Source: Metapseudomonas otitidis (lineage in GTDB: Bacteria; Pseudomonadota; Gammaproteobacteria; Pseudomonadales; Pseudomonadaceae). From it: a DNA stretch of 64,000 nt. Shown here one piece after another: positions 9,334 to 16,719 of this stretch (position 1 is its first letter; each line of letters opens with the position of its first letter). Below the pieces are notes generated by a model. The model ran no database searches. It was not told the origin of the DNA and worked only from the letters and a program-made list of their open reading frames with translations. The stretch spans positions 1 through 64,000 of the forward strand of contig NZ_FOJP01000013.1 in NCBI RefSeq assembly GCF_900111835.1. The letters are read 5' to 3'. The translations under genes were made by a program, and so were the position numbers.

Positions 9334-10266
9334 TCAGTTGGGCGAGGCGACCATCTGCTGGCGACGGGCCGCGTCCTTCTGCTGGCGATAGGCCTTGGCC
9401 GCCTCGGGGATCGGGCCGCCCTTGCCGGTCTCGACCCAGCGGCGCATGCGCGTGGCATCGGCGAAGTGGGTGTACTTGCCGAAGGCGTCCAGCAGCACCA
9501 TGGCGACCCGCTGGTTGCCCATGCGGGTGCGCATCACCAGGCAGTGGCCGGCCTCGTCGGTGAAGCCGGTCTTGGTCAGCTCGATGTCCCAGTCGCTCTT
9601 GCGGGTCAGGTGGTTGGTGTTGCTGAAGCCCAGGCTGTAGCGCGGCTTGACGAAGGTGATGGTCTTTTCCTTGGTGGTGCTCATCTGGCTCAGCAGCGGG
9701 TACTTGCGGCTTTCCAGCAGTAGCTGGACCAGGTCGCGGGCGGTGGAGACGTTGTTCAGCGACAGACCGGTGGGCTCCACGTAGCGGGTGTGCTTCATGC
9801 CCAGCGCGCGGGCCTTGGCGTTCATCGCCGCGATGAAGGCGCCGTAGCCGCCCGGGTAGTGGTGGGCGAGGCTCGCCGCCGCACGGTTCTCGGAAGACAT
9901 CAGCGCCATCAGCAGCACGTCACGACGGCTCACCAGGCTGCCCACGCGCACCCGCGAGTAGACGCCCTTCATTTCCTTGGTCTGGCTGATGTCGATGCTG
10001 ATGATCTCGTCCAGCGACTGCTTGGCTTCGAGCACCACCAGGGCGGTCATCAGCTTGGTCACCGAGGCGATGGGCACCACCAGGTCGGGGTTGTTGGCGT
10101 AGATCAGCTTGCCGGTGGCGAGGTCCACCAGCATGGCGCTGCCGGAGGCGAGCTGCAGCTGGGCGGGGTCACGGACCGGGGTGGCCGCCTGGGCTTCGAG
10201 GGGGGCGGCGACGGCCAGGCTGGTGCAGAAGAACAGAGCCTTGAGCAGAGCGGTTCGGATTTTCAC
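9334..10266 (-). CDS. pbpG: D-alanyl-D-alanine endopeptidase (PBP7)
   Basis: Periplasmic low-molecular-weight penicillin-binding protein that cuts D-Ala-mDAP cross-links in peptidoglycan. The 310-residue protein has a signal peptide at 1-27 (ending LEAQA). All three active-site motifs are present: SVTK (Ser68, Lys71), SEN (125-127) and KTG (232-234), in the S11 peptidase layout. The start codon is GTG at 10266. An in-frame TAG lies a few codons upstream, so no earlier start is possible, and no strong Shine-Dalgarno is visible. Single gene, convergent with the 41-residue protein. Confidence 0.95.
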   Translation of the reverse strand: MKIRTALLKALFFCTSLAVAAPLEAQAATPVRDPAQLQLASGSAMLVDLATGKLIYANNPDLVVPIASVTKLMTALVVLEAKQSLDEIISIDISQTKEMKGVYSRVRVGSLVSRRDVLLMALMSSENRAAASLAHHYPGGYGAFIAAMNAKARALGMKHTRYVEPTGLSLNNVSTARDLVQLLLESRKYPLLSQMSTTKEKTITFVKPRYSLGFSNTNHLTRKSDWDIELTKTGFTDEAGHCLVMRTRMGNQRVAMVLLDAFGKYTHFADATRMRRWVETGKGGPIPEAAKAYRQQKDAARRQQMVASPN

Positions 10267-10401
10267 GGGAGGCTACCGGATGAAGAGTGGGATGAAGATC
10301 GCCTGTGCGAACTGGCGCACATTATAGATCCCCGAAGGCCAATTCCTTCAGTCACTTTCATCGCTTTCTGCAAGAAAACTCTCAGCTCGCAAATGCCCCC
10401 G

Positions 10402-10737
10402 TCAGCGCTGCTGGTACTGGTAACTCCCCTGCCCCGGCGTCCGCTCGATGATCACCCCGTTGGGGTACTCCGTGCTCTGGCGAATCCCGCCCTGCTGCTG
10501 GATCACCTGGCTGCCGCTCCCGGTGCTGTAGCGCGTGGTGCCCTGGGGCACGGGCTGCCCGCCGTAGACGTTGTAGCGCTCGCTGCGCTCGTAGGTGTCC
10601 ACACTGCCGCTGGCGCCGGGGCTGACGTAGGTCCTGGGGATGACGCGGATGGTCTGCTGCCCGTTCGGCTCGGCGGCCAGCGCGGGAATCGCACCGCTCG
10701 CCACCAGGGCCAGCAGCGCACAACGGAAGAGCTTCAT
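10402..10737 (-). CDS. Small secreted protein of unknown function
   Basis: A 111-residue protein with a clear signal peptide (MKLFRCALLALVASGAIPALA, cleavage before AEPNG). The mature part is short, polar and rich in Gly, Gln, Ser and Tyr (VYGGQPVPQGTTRYSTGSG, ending GQGSYQYQQR), with no cysteines and no recognised domain. It looks disordered or beta-strand-repeat-like. Monocistronic, upstream of pbpG on the same strand with about 135 bp between them. Confidence 0.7.
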   Translation of the reverse strand: MKLFRCALLALVASGAIPALAAEPNGQQTIRVIPRTYVSPGASGSVDTYERSERYNVYGGQPVPQGTTRYSTGSGSQVIQQQGGIRQSTEYPNGVIIERTPGQGSYQYQQR

Positions 10738-10864
10738 GGCCGTACCTCGCTGAGGGATGGATGCCGATGATACGTCCGTTGGGCAACCGCTCCAGGGCTT
10801 GGGTTCGGGGCTGGGATGGGTTTCGGATCAGTGGTGGGGAATCGGGAGGTGGCCGGAGCGCGGC

Positions 10865-11155
10865 CTAATACACCACATGCCCCCCTGCAATAGATAAAAA
10901 CTCCTCATCGATAGGCAGGCCAGACGCCGATCCCACGACCACGCTGGTCATGCAGCAGTGAGGACAACAGGCCGTTTCGCCGCCGTCCCACCATTTCACG
11001 ATCTCGGATGGCGCGAAGATTTCTCCACAGCCGATGCATCCGCACTTGTCGCTTCGCTCGATCAGCTCCCGGTTACCCTCCGTCGCACGCTGGTAGGCAT
11101 ATGGATCGATGCCTGGATCCCACGAGCGACCGCTGGGCAGCTTGATGCTTGTCAT
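10865..11155 (-). CDS. Small zinc-ribbon-like cytoplasmic protein
   Basis: A 96-residue protein starting MTSIKLPSGRSWDPGIDPYAY at the ATG at 11155. The open frame has an earlier ATG at 11179, but this start has GGAGC upstream. Two cysteine clusters, CGCIGC and CCPHCC, are spaced by about 30 residues and look like a treble-clef or zinc-ribbon metal site. The C-terminus (SGLPIDEEFLSIAGGH) resembles a family of small cytoplasmic proteins of unknown function found sporadically in Proteobacteria. First gene of the accessory patch. Confidence 0.7.
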   Translation of the reverse strand: MTSIKLPSGRSWDPGIDPYAYQRATEGNRELIERSDKCGCIGCGEIFAPSEIVKWWDGGETACCPHCCMTSVVVGSASGLPIDEEFLSIAGGHVVY

Positions 11156-11287
11156 ATCGGCTCCTTCGGATCCTCCCACAAAAACAGCCCAGAGATTACG
11201 AAGGCACGAGCCTTGTGTACATGGCAGGCAGGGAAGGGAGAATCGATCGGCAGACGATATGAAAGGTCTCAGCGAACGGCGGAGATA

Positions 11288-11327
11288 GGGCGGTGTTCGA
11301 ACCGCCCTTCCCGGGCTGAAGCCCGGG
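11288..11327. repeat. Two adjacent hairpins
   Basis: GGGCGGT (11288-11294) pairs with ACCGCCC (11301-11307). CCCGGGC (11310-11316) pairs with GCCCGGG (11321-11327) across a TGAA loop. There is no T-tract on either strand, so these look more like REP-type intergenic palindromes than terminators. They lie beside the degraded aldolase fragment. Confidence 0.6.
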
Positions 11328-11332
11328 CTACG

Positions 11333-11530
11333 TCAGGTGGGGAGTACGCCGCGTTGGCGGGAGAGGGTCAGGGCCAGGTCCTCGATCATGTCCTCCTGCC
11401 CACCCACAGTGCCGCGCCGGCCCAGCTCCACCAGCAGCTCGCCGGCCTGGATGCCGTACTTCTGCTCGGCGCGCTTGGCAAACAGCAGGAACGAGCTGTA
11501 CACGCCGGCATAGCCCAGGGTCAGCGGGGG
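11333..11530 (-). pseudogene. Remnant of 4-hydroxy-2-oxovalerate aldolase (C-terminal fragment)
   Basis: About 63 codons on the minus strand ([20 protein letters not shown]..., [20 protein letters not shown]...) match the C-terminal end of MhpE/DmpG-type 4-hydroxy-2-oxovalerate aldolase, which cleaves the product of meta-cleavage aromatic degradation into pyruvate and an aldehyde. The intact enzyme is about 340 residues. Upstream of about 11530 the frame continues into unrelated sequence ([19 protein letters not shown]), so the catalytic barrel is gone. No acylating acetaldehyde dehydrogenase or hydratase gene is nearby. I read this as the scar of a deleted or rearranged catabolic cluster. 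Confidence 0.75.
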
Positions 11531-11640
11531 GCGACCGAGTCGTTTGCCGGCTGTGTTGATGGCGCTTCCGGAACGCCGAAAATGACCCGGCTGAACAGCT
11601 GACTGAGGGATCACTCTGGGCTGGAGCGCTACCACTCCGG

Positions 11641-12102
11641 TCAGCGCTTCAACTCCGGTCGCCGGTAGGCCATGCCCACCGAACGCGGCGCGGTCTGCAC
11701 GAAGCCGAACTGCGCGTAGAGGTCCTGCGCCTGGCCATCGGCGATGAGGCTGACGTAGCCGCTCTCCGGCACATGGGTTTCGATGTACTTCAGAATCTCG
11801 CCCATGATGCGTTTACCCAGCCCCTTGCCCTGGTGCGCCTTGAGCACGGCGATGTCGACGACCTGGAAAAAGCATCCGCCATCACCGATCACCCGCCCCA
11901 TTCCCACGGGTTGCGATTGATGAAGAATCTGCACTGCGAAGAGCGTATTGGGCAGCCCGCGCACCGCTGCTTCATCGGTCTTGCCGCTGAGGCCGGAGCC
12001 CGTGCGCAGCGCCTGATAGACCGGGACGGAAGGGGTTTCGAGCAGGCAGGAATAGTCAGTCAATGGCGTCACCGTGGTGGGGTGTGAGGGGGGCCGAGGC
12101 AT
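11641..12102 (-). CDS. GNAT-family N-acetyltransferase
   Basis: A 153-residue protein with the acetyl-CoA binding motif A ([22 protein letters not shown], core Q-G-K-G-L-G-K) and a typical C-terminal beta segment ([13 protein letters not shown]). Substrate unknown. The family acetylates small amines or protein N-termini. The ATG at 12102 has no clear Shine-Dalgarno. A GTG at 12072 ([11 protein letters not shown]) is an alternative start closer to where the domain begins. It sits between the aldolase remnant and a gene-poor stretch. Confidence 0.82.
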   Translation of the reverse strand: MPRPPSHPTTVTPLTDYSCLLETPSVPVYQALRTGSGLSGKTDEAAVRGLPNTLFAVQILHQSQPVGMGRVIGDGGCFFQVVDIAVLKAHQGKGLGKRIMGEILKYIETHVPESGYVSLIADGQAQDLYAQFGFVQTAPRSVGMAYRRPELKR

Positions 12103-12551
12103 GGGCTAGTAGGCCAGATGTTCGCTGGGTATGGACAGAAGCTGTTTGTCGATGGGGAGGCAGTTCACCTGCTCAAGCAGGATTGCCAGTTCCAGGAAAC
12201 CCGACTCCAACTGCTGTACTGCTTGGGGGATGTGAATGGCAGGCCACGGCGTCTACATATAAAAGCGCTGCCACAGCTCGGGGCCCGCTGAGCCCCCATT
12301 AAGGAAAATAAGCGACTAAAACACGTAGGGCAGCTCAAATTTCATCGCACGGCCGTGGCTAGCGTACGTGCGATTAGTTGAAGCCACTTACTCAACATGG
12401 AGGGCCGATTTCGGCCAAAAGTGGACGTTTAAGGATGGCTCGATTCTTGAGGGTTTGGGGGGCCGACGAAACCAGGGGCGAGTCATGGAATAGCATCGTG
12501 ATCCTCTCTGAGGCCTCACGTTCAAGCAGCCCTGGGGGCCGATCCGCAGTG
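12103..12551. other. Intergenic stretch without a supported gene
   Basis: No protein-like frame with a ribosome binding site was found in these 449 bp. Base composition becomes more AT-rich from about 12300. One perfect 8-bp inverted repeat is visible: ATCGCACG at 12344-12351 and CGTGCGAT at 12367-12374, separated by 15 bp. Since both flanking genes point left, this is the 3' side of the nuclease-like gene and the 5' side of the GNAT gene. Confidence 0.5.
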
Positions 12552-13595
12552 CTACCTTCCAAGCCCTAAAAGAAACTGGTCAACGCGTTCGAACAGGTAG
12601 GTGTTCGGATCTGAGCCTTCATCCTTAGTGTTCAGCAAATCGATTATCTCCGGCACAGACAGGGGGATGATCAGCTTCCCATGTTCTCGCATCGCCCCAG
12701 CAATTACGGCCTTAGCAGAGTCTGCACAGTCCTCATGTGAAATCACAATCGCAACCTTCCTGAGGGCGGAGGGATACAGATAACGCTCTGTAGTGACGAT
12801 CTCGTTTTGGGTAATGGGTTTGCTGTAGTTCTTAAATTCAAAGACCACATATCTGCTTCCTAGGTCTTCGAGCATCAGACGCCACACCTCGGCTGCCCTT
12901 GCCAAGATCCGGCACACCATATCTCTACGATGCAAGGCGTCTACGGTGCGAGACTGCTCGTGCCAACCGTGTAGATCCTTTTCGAAGAGATATTTAAGGG
13001 CGTTAATACAGGCACTCTCGAAATCTGTAGCCATATCTCGGCCGCGCTCGATTGCCGCTAAGGCCTCGGCCAACAACTTACCTTTTTTAGGCTCCGATGC
13101 CGGTTCATCAGCACCAGGCATCGCGGGCGTTGGCGAACTAAGGCTCAGAGTTTCAGCACTCTTAGGTGTGTCAGCTTCGAATATCTCCTCGAATCGGGTC
13201 AAGATCTCAGGGAACGGGGCTGCCATCTCAAATAGCTTCGTTTCGTCCCAAACCTCAACAGTGGGGAATGCCTGGGCCACATTCAAAAAACGCTCACCCA
13301 TGGGACAGGAGATTGCCAGCACAACTTTGACAGCGCCGATCTTACTACCACTTTCATGTGCGTACTCTAAAGCGCGTTTAAAAATAGAAGCTGGCGGCGG
13401 AGAGCTGCGACGATAAAACTTTGTTTCAATCATAGTCAGCGAGTCTTGCTGACCAAATGTGATATCTGGGGTCATACCCAGTATATTTGGCTCCTCCATG
13501 ACATTGTGCTCACCCAAACGTTTCAAAAGGAGCGCCAAGGCAGATGTAAAGGCATATGCAGCCCTGGCAACTCCATGTCGGTGTGATATAGCCAT
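12552..13595 (-). CDS. Orphan protein with two putative PD-(D/E)XK nuclease domains
   Basis: A 347-residue protein whose function I infer from fold motifs only. The N-terminal half (about 1-135) has a PD-(D/E)XK-like arrangement: PDITF with Asp44, then IETK with Glu57 and Lys59. A flexible Ser/Pro-rich linker follows (about 142-170). The C-terminal half (about 190-340) has a second candidate site, Asp225 in RRDMVCRI and Glu253-x-Lys255 in VVFEFKNYSKPITQNE, followed by a strand-rich segment (RKVAIVISHED). The FEFKNY-type site occurs in restriction-endonuclease-like proteins of defence islands. GC content is visibly lower than in neighbouring genes, and an AT-rich leader (TTATTAAAAATTTATTT) lies directly upstream. 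Both suggest horizontal transfer. No methylase, helicase or toxin partner is adjacent. Confidence 0.7.
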   Translation of the reverse strand: MAISHRHGVARAAYAFTSALALLLKRLGEHNVMEEPNILGMTPDITFGQQDSLTMIETKFYRRSSPPPASIFKRALEYAHESGSKIGAVKVVLAISCPMGERFLNVAQAFPTVEVWDETKLFEMAAPFPEILTRFEEIFEADTPKSAETLSLSSPTPAMPGADEPASEPKKGKLLAEALAAIERGRDMATDFESACINALKYLFEKDLHGWHEQSRTVDALHRRDMVCRILARAAEVWRLMLEDLGSRYVVFEFKNYSKPITQNEIVTTERYLYPSALRKVAIVISHEDCADSAKAVIAGAMREHGKLIIPLSVPEIIDLLNTKDEGSDPNTYLFERVDQFLLGLGR

Positions 13596-14160
13596 AAATT
13601 TCCCTTATTAAAAATTTATTTCCTCGCATACTGCTGACGGCCAGGCCATTTATGCAATACCTAGTCCTGACCTGGCGCTGACTCCCAAAGAGAAGCGCAG
13701 GAATTCTACTAGCAATCATCTGCCTGAATCGCCGCCCATTTCGTAGACATCACCGAAAGTCCGCTCTTGGCCGTTTCCTGCCAGTCACAACCAGCAGACT
13801 CATTAGTTAGCGCTAATTGCCCGCCCGCCTCACGATCCACCAGGCAAACCACTGCCACACCCTTGCCCTCAAAGTCCTGCCTCCCTATCCTCCCCCGGCC
13901 ACGGTCAATCCCGTGGCCGGGTTTGACAGCCCGATGACAAGGCGCGGTGCGCCACACGGTGCATGCGAAAAACGGCGAATGTTTTTTGCAGGCACGAGCA
14001 CGCATGCAGTTTTCAACTGCACGGCTTCATGGCGGATCGCGCGGGGAGACCCTCGCGGTCTGCCGGTCTCTTGTCCCGGTCTGTCAACCCCGCGCGATTC
14101 GCCACCCTTCGAATGACAGCGAGGAATGGCGAAGTGGTCCATCGACAAGGAACCCATGCC
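13596..14160. other. Intergenic region with a strong hairpin; no supported gene
   Basis: 565 bp between the nuclease-like gene and the BRO-N gene. It is AT-rich at 13596-13625 (promoter side of the leftward gene). A hairpin with an 11-bp stem and 6-nt loop lies at 13894-13921 (CCCGGCCACGG / CCGTGGCCGGG) and may be a terminator without a T-tract. A leftward frame ending at 13709 looks partly protein-like near its end but has no convincing start, so I do not call it. Confidence 0.5.
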
Positions 14161-14628
14161 ATGAACAAGGCTTTCACCCCTTTCGTTTTCTATCACCACC
14201 ACCAACGCCTGCGCGCCGTGATGGTCGACAACCTGCCCTGGTTCGTCGCCCATGATTTCGCGCAGTTGATCGGCCTGGCCGATGCCGCACCCCTGCTCCC
14301 GGCCCTGGAGCCTCACGAGCAGCAAACGCTCTGCCTGGGTTACAGCGATGACTTCCACGAAGAGGTGGCGGTGGTCAGCGATATCGGTGCCTACCGGGCG
14401 CTGTTCCAATTCGGTCAGCCGAAGCACGGCGAGGTGGGCCGCTGGCTGAACGAGGTGCTGGTGCCGACGCTGCATGACCACCACCGCACGCCGGATGCTG
14501 CGCCCAGCCGTGAGGTGTTGAACTACGGCGGGCGTCGGCTGGGGGTGGTGCGCTGGCAAGGGGAGCTGTGGGTGGCCTGGCGGGATTTGCCGTCCTTCAT
14601 GGCTGGCGAGCCGGAGGTGACGGGGTGA
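14161..14628 (+). CDS. BRO-N domain (phage antirepressor-like) protein
   Basis: A 155-residue protein starting MNKAFTPFVFYHHHQRLRAV at the ATG at 14161, with AAGGAA 7 bp upstream. The BRO-N fold spans most of it: LRAVMVDNLPWFVAHDFAQLIGLAD, then YRALFQFGQPKHGEVGRWLNEVLVPTL, the usual W-f-v-a-D-v and k-f-W-l-n-eVLP pattern. Such domains bind DNA in phage antirepressors and also occur as stand-alone regulators in Pseudomonas genomes. No integrase, repressor or structural phage gene is nearby, so this is either a domesticated regulator or a prophage leftover. It is followed by REP-rich spacer. Confidence 0.85.
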   Translation: MNKAFTPFVFYHHHQRLRAVMVDNLPWFVAHDFAQLIGLADAAPLLPALEPHEQQTLCLGYSDDFHEEVAVVSDIGAYRALFQFGQPKHGEVGRWLNEVLVPTLHDHHRTPDAAPSREVLNYGGRRLGVVRWQGELWVAWRDLPSFMAGEPEVTG

Positions 14629-14684
14629 CCGGTACTCCGGCTGCCGGTCGCTGAGCTGGGCTTGGCCCCTTTCGGTATCGGGAG

Positions 14685-14804
14685 GGGCCTCTTTGGGCAA
14701 CGGGGTTGCCCTTGGGCGATTGAAATCGCCCCTACAGGTGTATGCCGGGTGGGGCGGGCGGAGGGCTTTCGCGAATGAATTCACTCCCACGGGGTGCCTG
14801 CGGT
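14685..14804. repeat. REP-containing intergenic repeat, copy A
   Basis: About 120 bp matched by copy B about 204 bp further on, with 38 identical bases in the core (14706-14743). It contains the palindrome GGGCGAT-TGAA-ATCGCCC (14714-14731). It also contains a second REP-like palindrome around GCGAATGAATTCACTC (14771-14786). On the minus strand both read as the common Pseudomonas REP form (TGTAGGGGCGATTTCAATCG and GTGGGAGTGAATTCATTCGC). Confidence 0.85.
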
Positions 14805-14888
14805 CAGGCGTAGAGGGGATGGCGCTCTTTCCAACCACTAATGGCGTTTGCCTTGGCCCCGCACCTACGCCCCTCTCGGTGTCAGGAA

Positions 14889-15007
14889 GGGCCTTTGGGG
14901 CAACTGCGTTGCCCTTGGGCGATTGAAATCGCCCCTACAGGTGTATTCCGGGTGGGGCGTGCGGGGGGCTTTCGCGAGTGAATTCGCGCCCACGGGGTGA
15001 CTGCGGT
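14889..15007. repeat. REP-containing intergenic repeat, copy B
   Basis: Second copy of the tandem unit, in the same orientation as copy A. The 38-bp core is identical (14909-14946), and the outer parts diverge by scattered substitutions and a 1-bp indel. Together with copy A it makes four REP palindromes within about 330 bp of the 603-bp spacer between the BRO-N gene and ccoG. The rest of that spacer (14629-14684, 14805-14888, 15008-15231) shows nothing else that I can support. Confidence 0.85.
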
Positions 15008-15231
15008 GGAGCGTCTGTGTGTGAGGCGTGCCGTCTGATCATCTGCACTGCGACCTATTGCCGCGATCCCGACAGGGCCTTCGCCCGCGCGGCCAGGAAC
15101 CACGGGTTTCAAGGGCCAGGGGGTGCTGCGGGGTCATCTGATATGGTTTTTGCCTGATTACCTGAATCTGTTTCCGGTATCAGCGCCTCCCTATAGTCCG
15201 CCTCGCCGTCATAGCCCAAAAGGCCTGAATC

Positions 15232-16641
15232 ATGAGCGAGACCATCCCCGTCCGGCAGGTAGAGGTCGACCCAACGAGTCGCCCCGCTGCCACGTCCCTG
15301 TATGCCTCCAGTGCACCGATCCACACCCGCAGCTTCACCGGGCGCTTCCGCAACCTGCGCCGGTTGGGCGCGGGGCTGTTGTGCCTGTTGTTCTTCGGCA
15401 CCCTCTGGCTCGACTGGGACGGCCGCCAGGCCGTGCTCTGGAGTCTGGAGGACAGCAAGTTCTACATCTTCGGTGCGACCTTCTGGCCGCAGGACTTCAT
15501 CCTGCTGTCGGGGTTGCTGATCATCTGTGCCTTCGGGCTGTTCTTCATCACGGTGTTCGCCGGCCGGGTGTGGTGCGGCTACACCTGTCCGCAGAGCGTC
15601 TGGACCTGGATGTTCATGTGGGTGGAGCAGCGCACCCAGGGTGACCGCAACCAGCGCATCAAGCTGGCCGCCGCGCCCTGGGGTGCGGAGAAGGTGGCGC
15701 GCAACGTGGCCAAGCACGGTCTGTGGCTGGCCATTAGCCTGGCCACGGCGGTGACCTTCGTCGGCTACTTCACGCCGGTGCGTGAGCTGGCGATGAACCT
15801 GCTGACGCTGGAAGCCGGTGGGGTGGCGCTGTTCTGGGTGGTGTTCTTCACTGCGGCCACCTACATCAATGCCGGCTGGATGCGTGAGCAGGTGTGCATC
15901 CACATGTGCCCGTATTCGCGCTTCCAGAGCGTGATGTTCGACAAGGACACCCTGGTGATCTCCTACGACACCGCCCGGGGCGAGTCGCGCGGGGCGCGCA
16001 AGAAGGGGGTGGACCCGAAGAGCCAGGGCCTGGGCGATTGCATCGATTGCACGGTGTGCGTGCAGGTGTGCCCGACCGGCATCGACATCCGCGATGGCCT
16101 GCAGATCGCCTGCATCGGCTGTGCGGCCTGCGTGGACGCCTGCGATTCGGTGATGGAGAAGATGGGCTACGCCAAGGGCCTGGTGCGCTACAGCTCGGAA
16201 CGCGAGCTGGAAGGCGGTACCACGCACCTGCTGCGTCCGCGCCTGGTGGGTTACGCCGCTGCGCTGGTGATCATGATCGGGGCCTTCGCCTGGTTGCTGG
16301 CGACGCGCTCGGAGGTGTCGCTGGATGTGATCAAGGACCGGGGCATGTTCCGCGAGAACGCGGCCGGGCAGATCGAGAACATCTACAACCTGAAGCTGAT
16401 CAACAAGACCCAGCAGGACCTGCGCTACCGCCTGGAGCTGGCCGAGGGCGATGGCCTGGAGCTGGAGGCGCCGGCGCTGATCAAGGTGGAAGCCGGGGAG
16501 ATCCTCGACCTGCCGGTGTCGGTGGCCCTGGTGGACGACGATGGCCGCAGCGGCCCCCGCGAGCTGGTGTTCCGCATCCGCGCGGTGGAGGGCGATGCCC
16601 AGGCCAGCGCCAGCAGCACCTTCGTCAGCCCGAGGCGCTGA
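15232..16641 (+). CDS. ccoG: CcoG/RdxA/FixG-family copper reductase, cbb3 oxidase assembly
   Basis: Membrane protein that, in the best-studied members, reduces Cu(II) to Cu(I) for insertion into the CuB site of cbb3 cytochrome oxidase. The 469-residue sequence has five membrane spans in the first 360 residues. Two [4Fe-4S] motifs of ferredoxin type are intact (CIDCTVCVQVCPTG and CIGCAACVDACD). Other conserved FixG cysteine motifs are also present: WCGYTCPQSVW and CIHMCPYSRFQ. A C-terminal Ig-like periplasmic domain starts after about residue 360 (LLATRSEVSLDVIKDRG). No ccoNOP or ccoS genes lie in the window. The neighbour downstream is a MocR regulator, the pairing found beside the orphan ccoN4 gene in P. 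aeruginosa (PA4131-PA4133 as I recall it). Confidence 0.93.
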   Translation: MSETIPVRQVEVDPTSRPAATSLYASSAPIHTRSFTGRFRNLRRLGAGLLCLLFFGTLWLDWDGRQAVLWSLEDSKFYIFGATFWPQDFILLSGLLIICAFGLFFITVFAGRVWCGYTCPQSVWTWMFMWVEQRTQGDRNQRIKLAAAPWGAEKVARNVAKHGLWLAISLATAVTFVGYFTPVRELAMNLLTLEAGGVALFWVVFFTAATYINAGWMREQVCIHMCPYSRFQSVMFDKDTLVISYDTARGESRGARKKGVDPKSQGLGDCIDCTVCVQVCPTGIDIRDGLQIACIGCAACVDACDSVMEKMGYAKGLVRYSSERELEGGTTHLLRPRLVGYAAALVIMIGAFAWLLATRSEVSLDVIKDRGMFRENAAGQIENIYNLKLINKTQQDLRYRLELAEGDGLELEAPALIKVEAGEILDLPVSVALVDDDGRSGPRELVFRIRAVEGDAQASASSTFVSPRR

Positions 16642-16719
16642 GCCATGGAGCACGGCCGTGGCGGTAGCCGCACGCAGCGCTTAGAGTGGGCCTCCCCGGC
16701 CAACCTTCCCCAGGACAAG

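Noticed and set aside
12344-12374. Inverted repeat ATCGCACG / CGTGCGAT as a possible integration site
   Set aside because: No integrase gene, no second copy of the sequence and no tRNA nearby, so an attachment site cannot be supported.
12063-12569. Two short rightward frames between the GNAT and nuclease-like genes
   Set aside because: No ribosome binding sites, biased composition, and both overlap real genes at one end.
13709-14005. Leftward 98-codon frame ending WAAIQADDC
   Set aside because: The last 60 codons look somewhat protein-like, but the frame runs through a strong hairpin, has no convincing start or ribosome binding site and matches no family I know.
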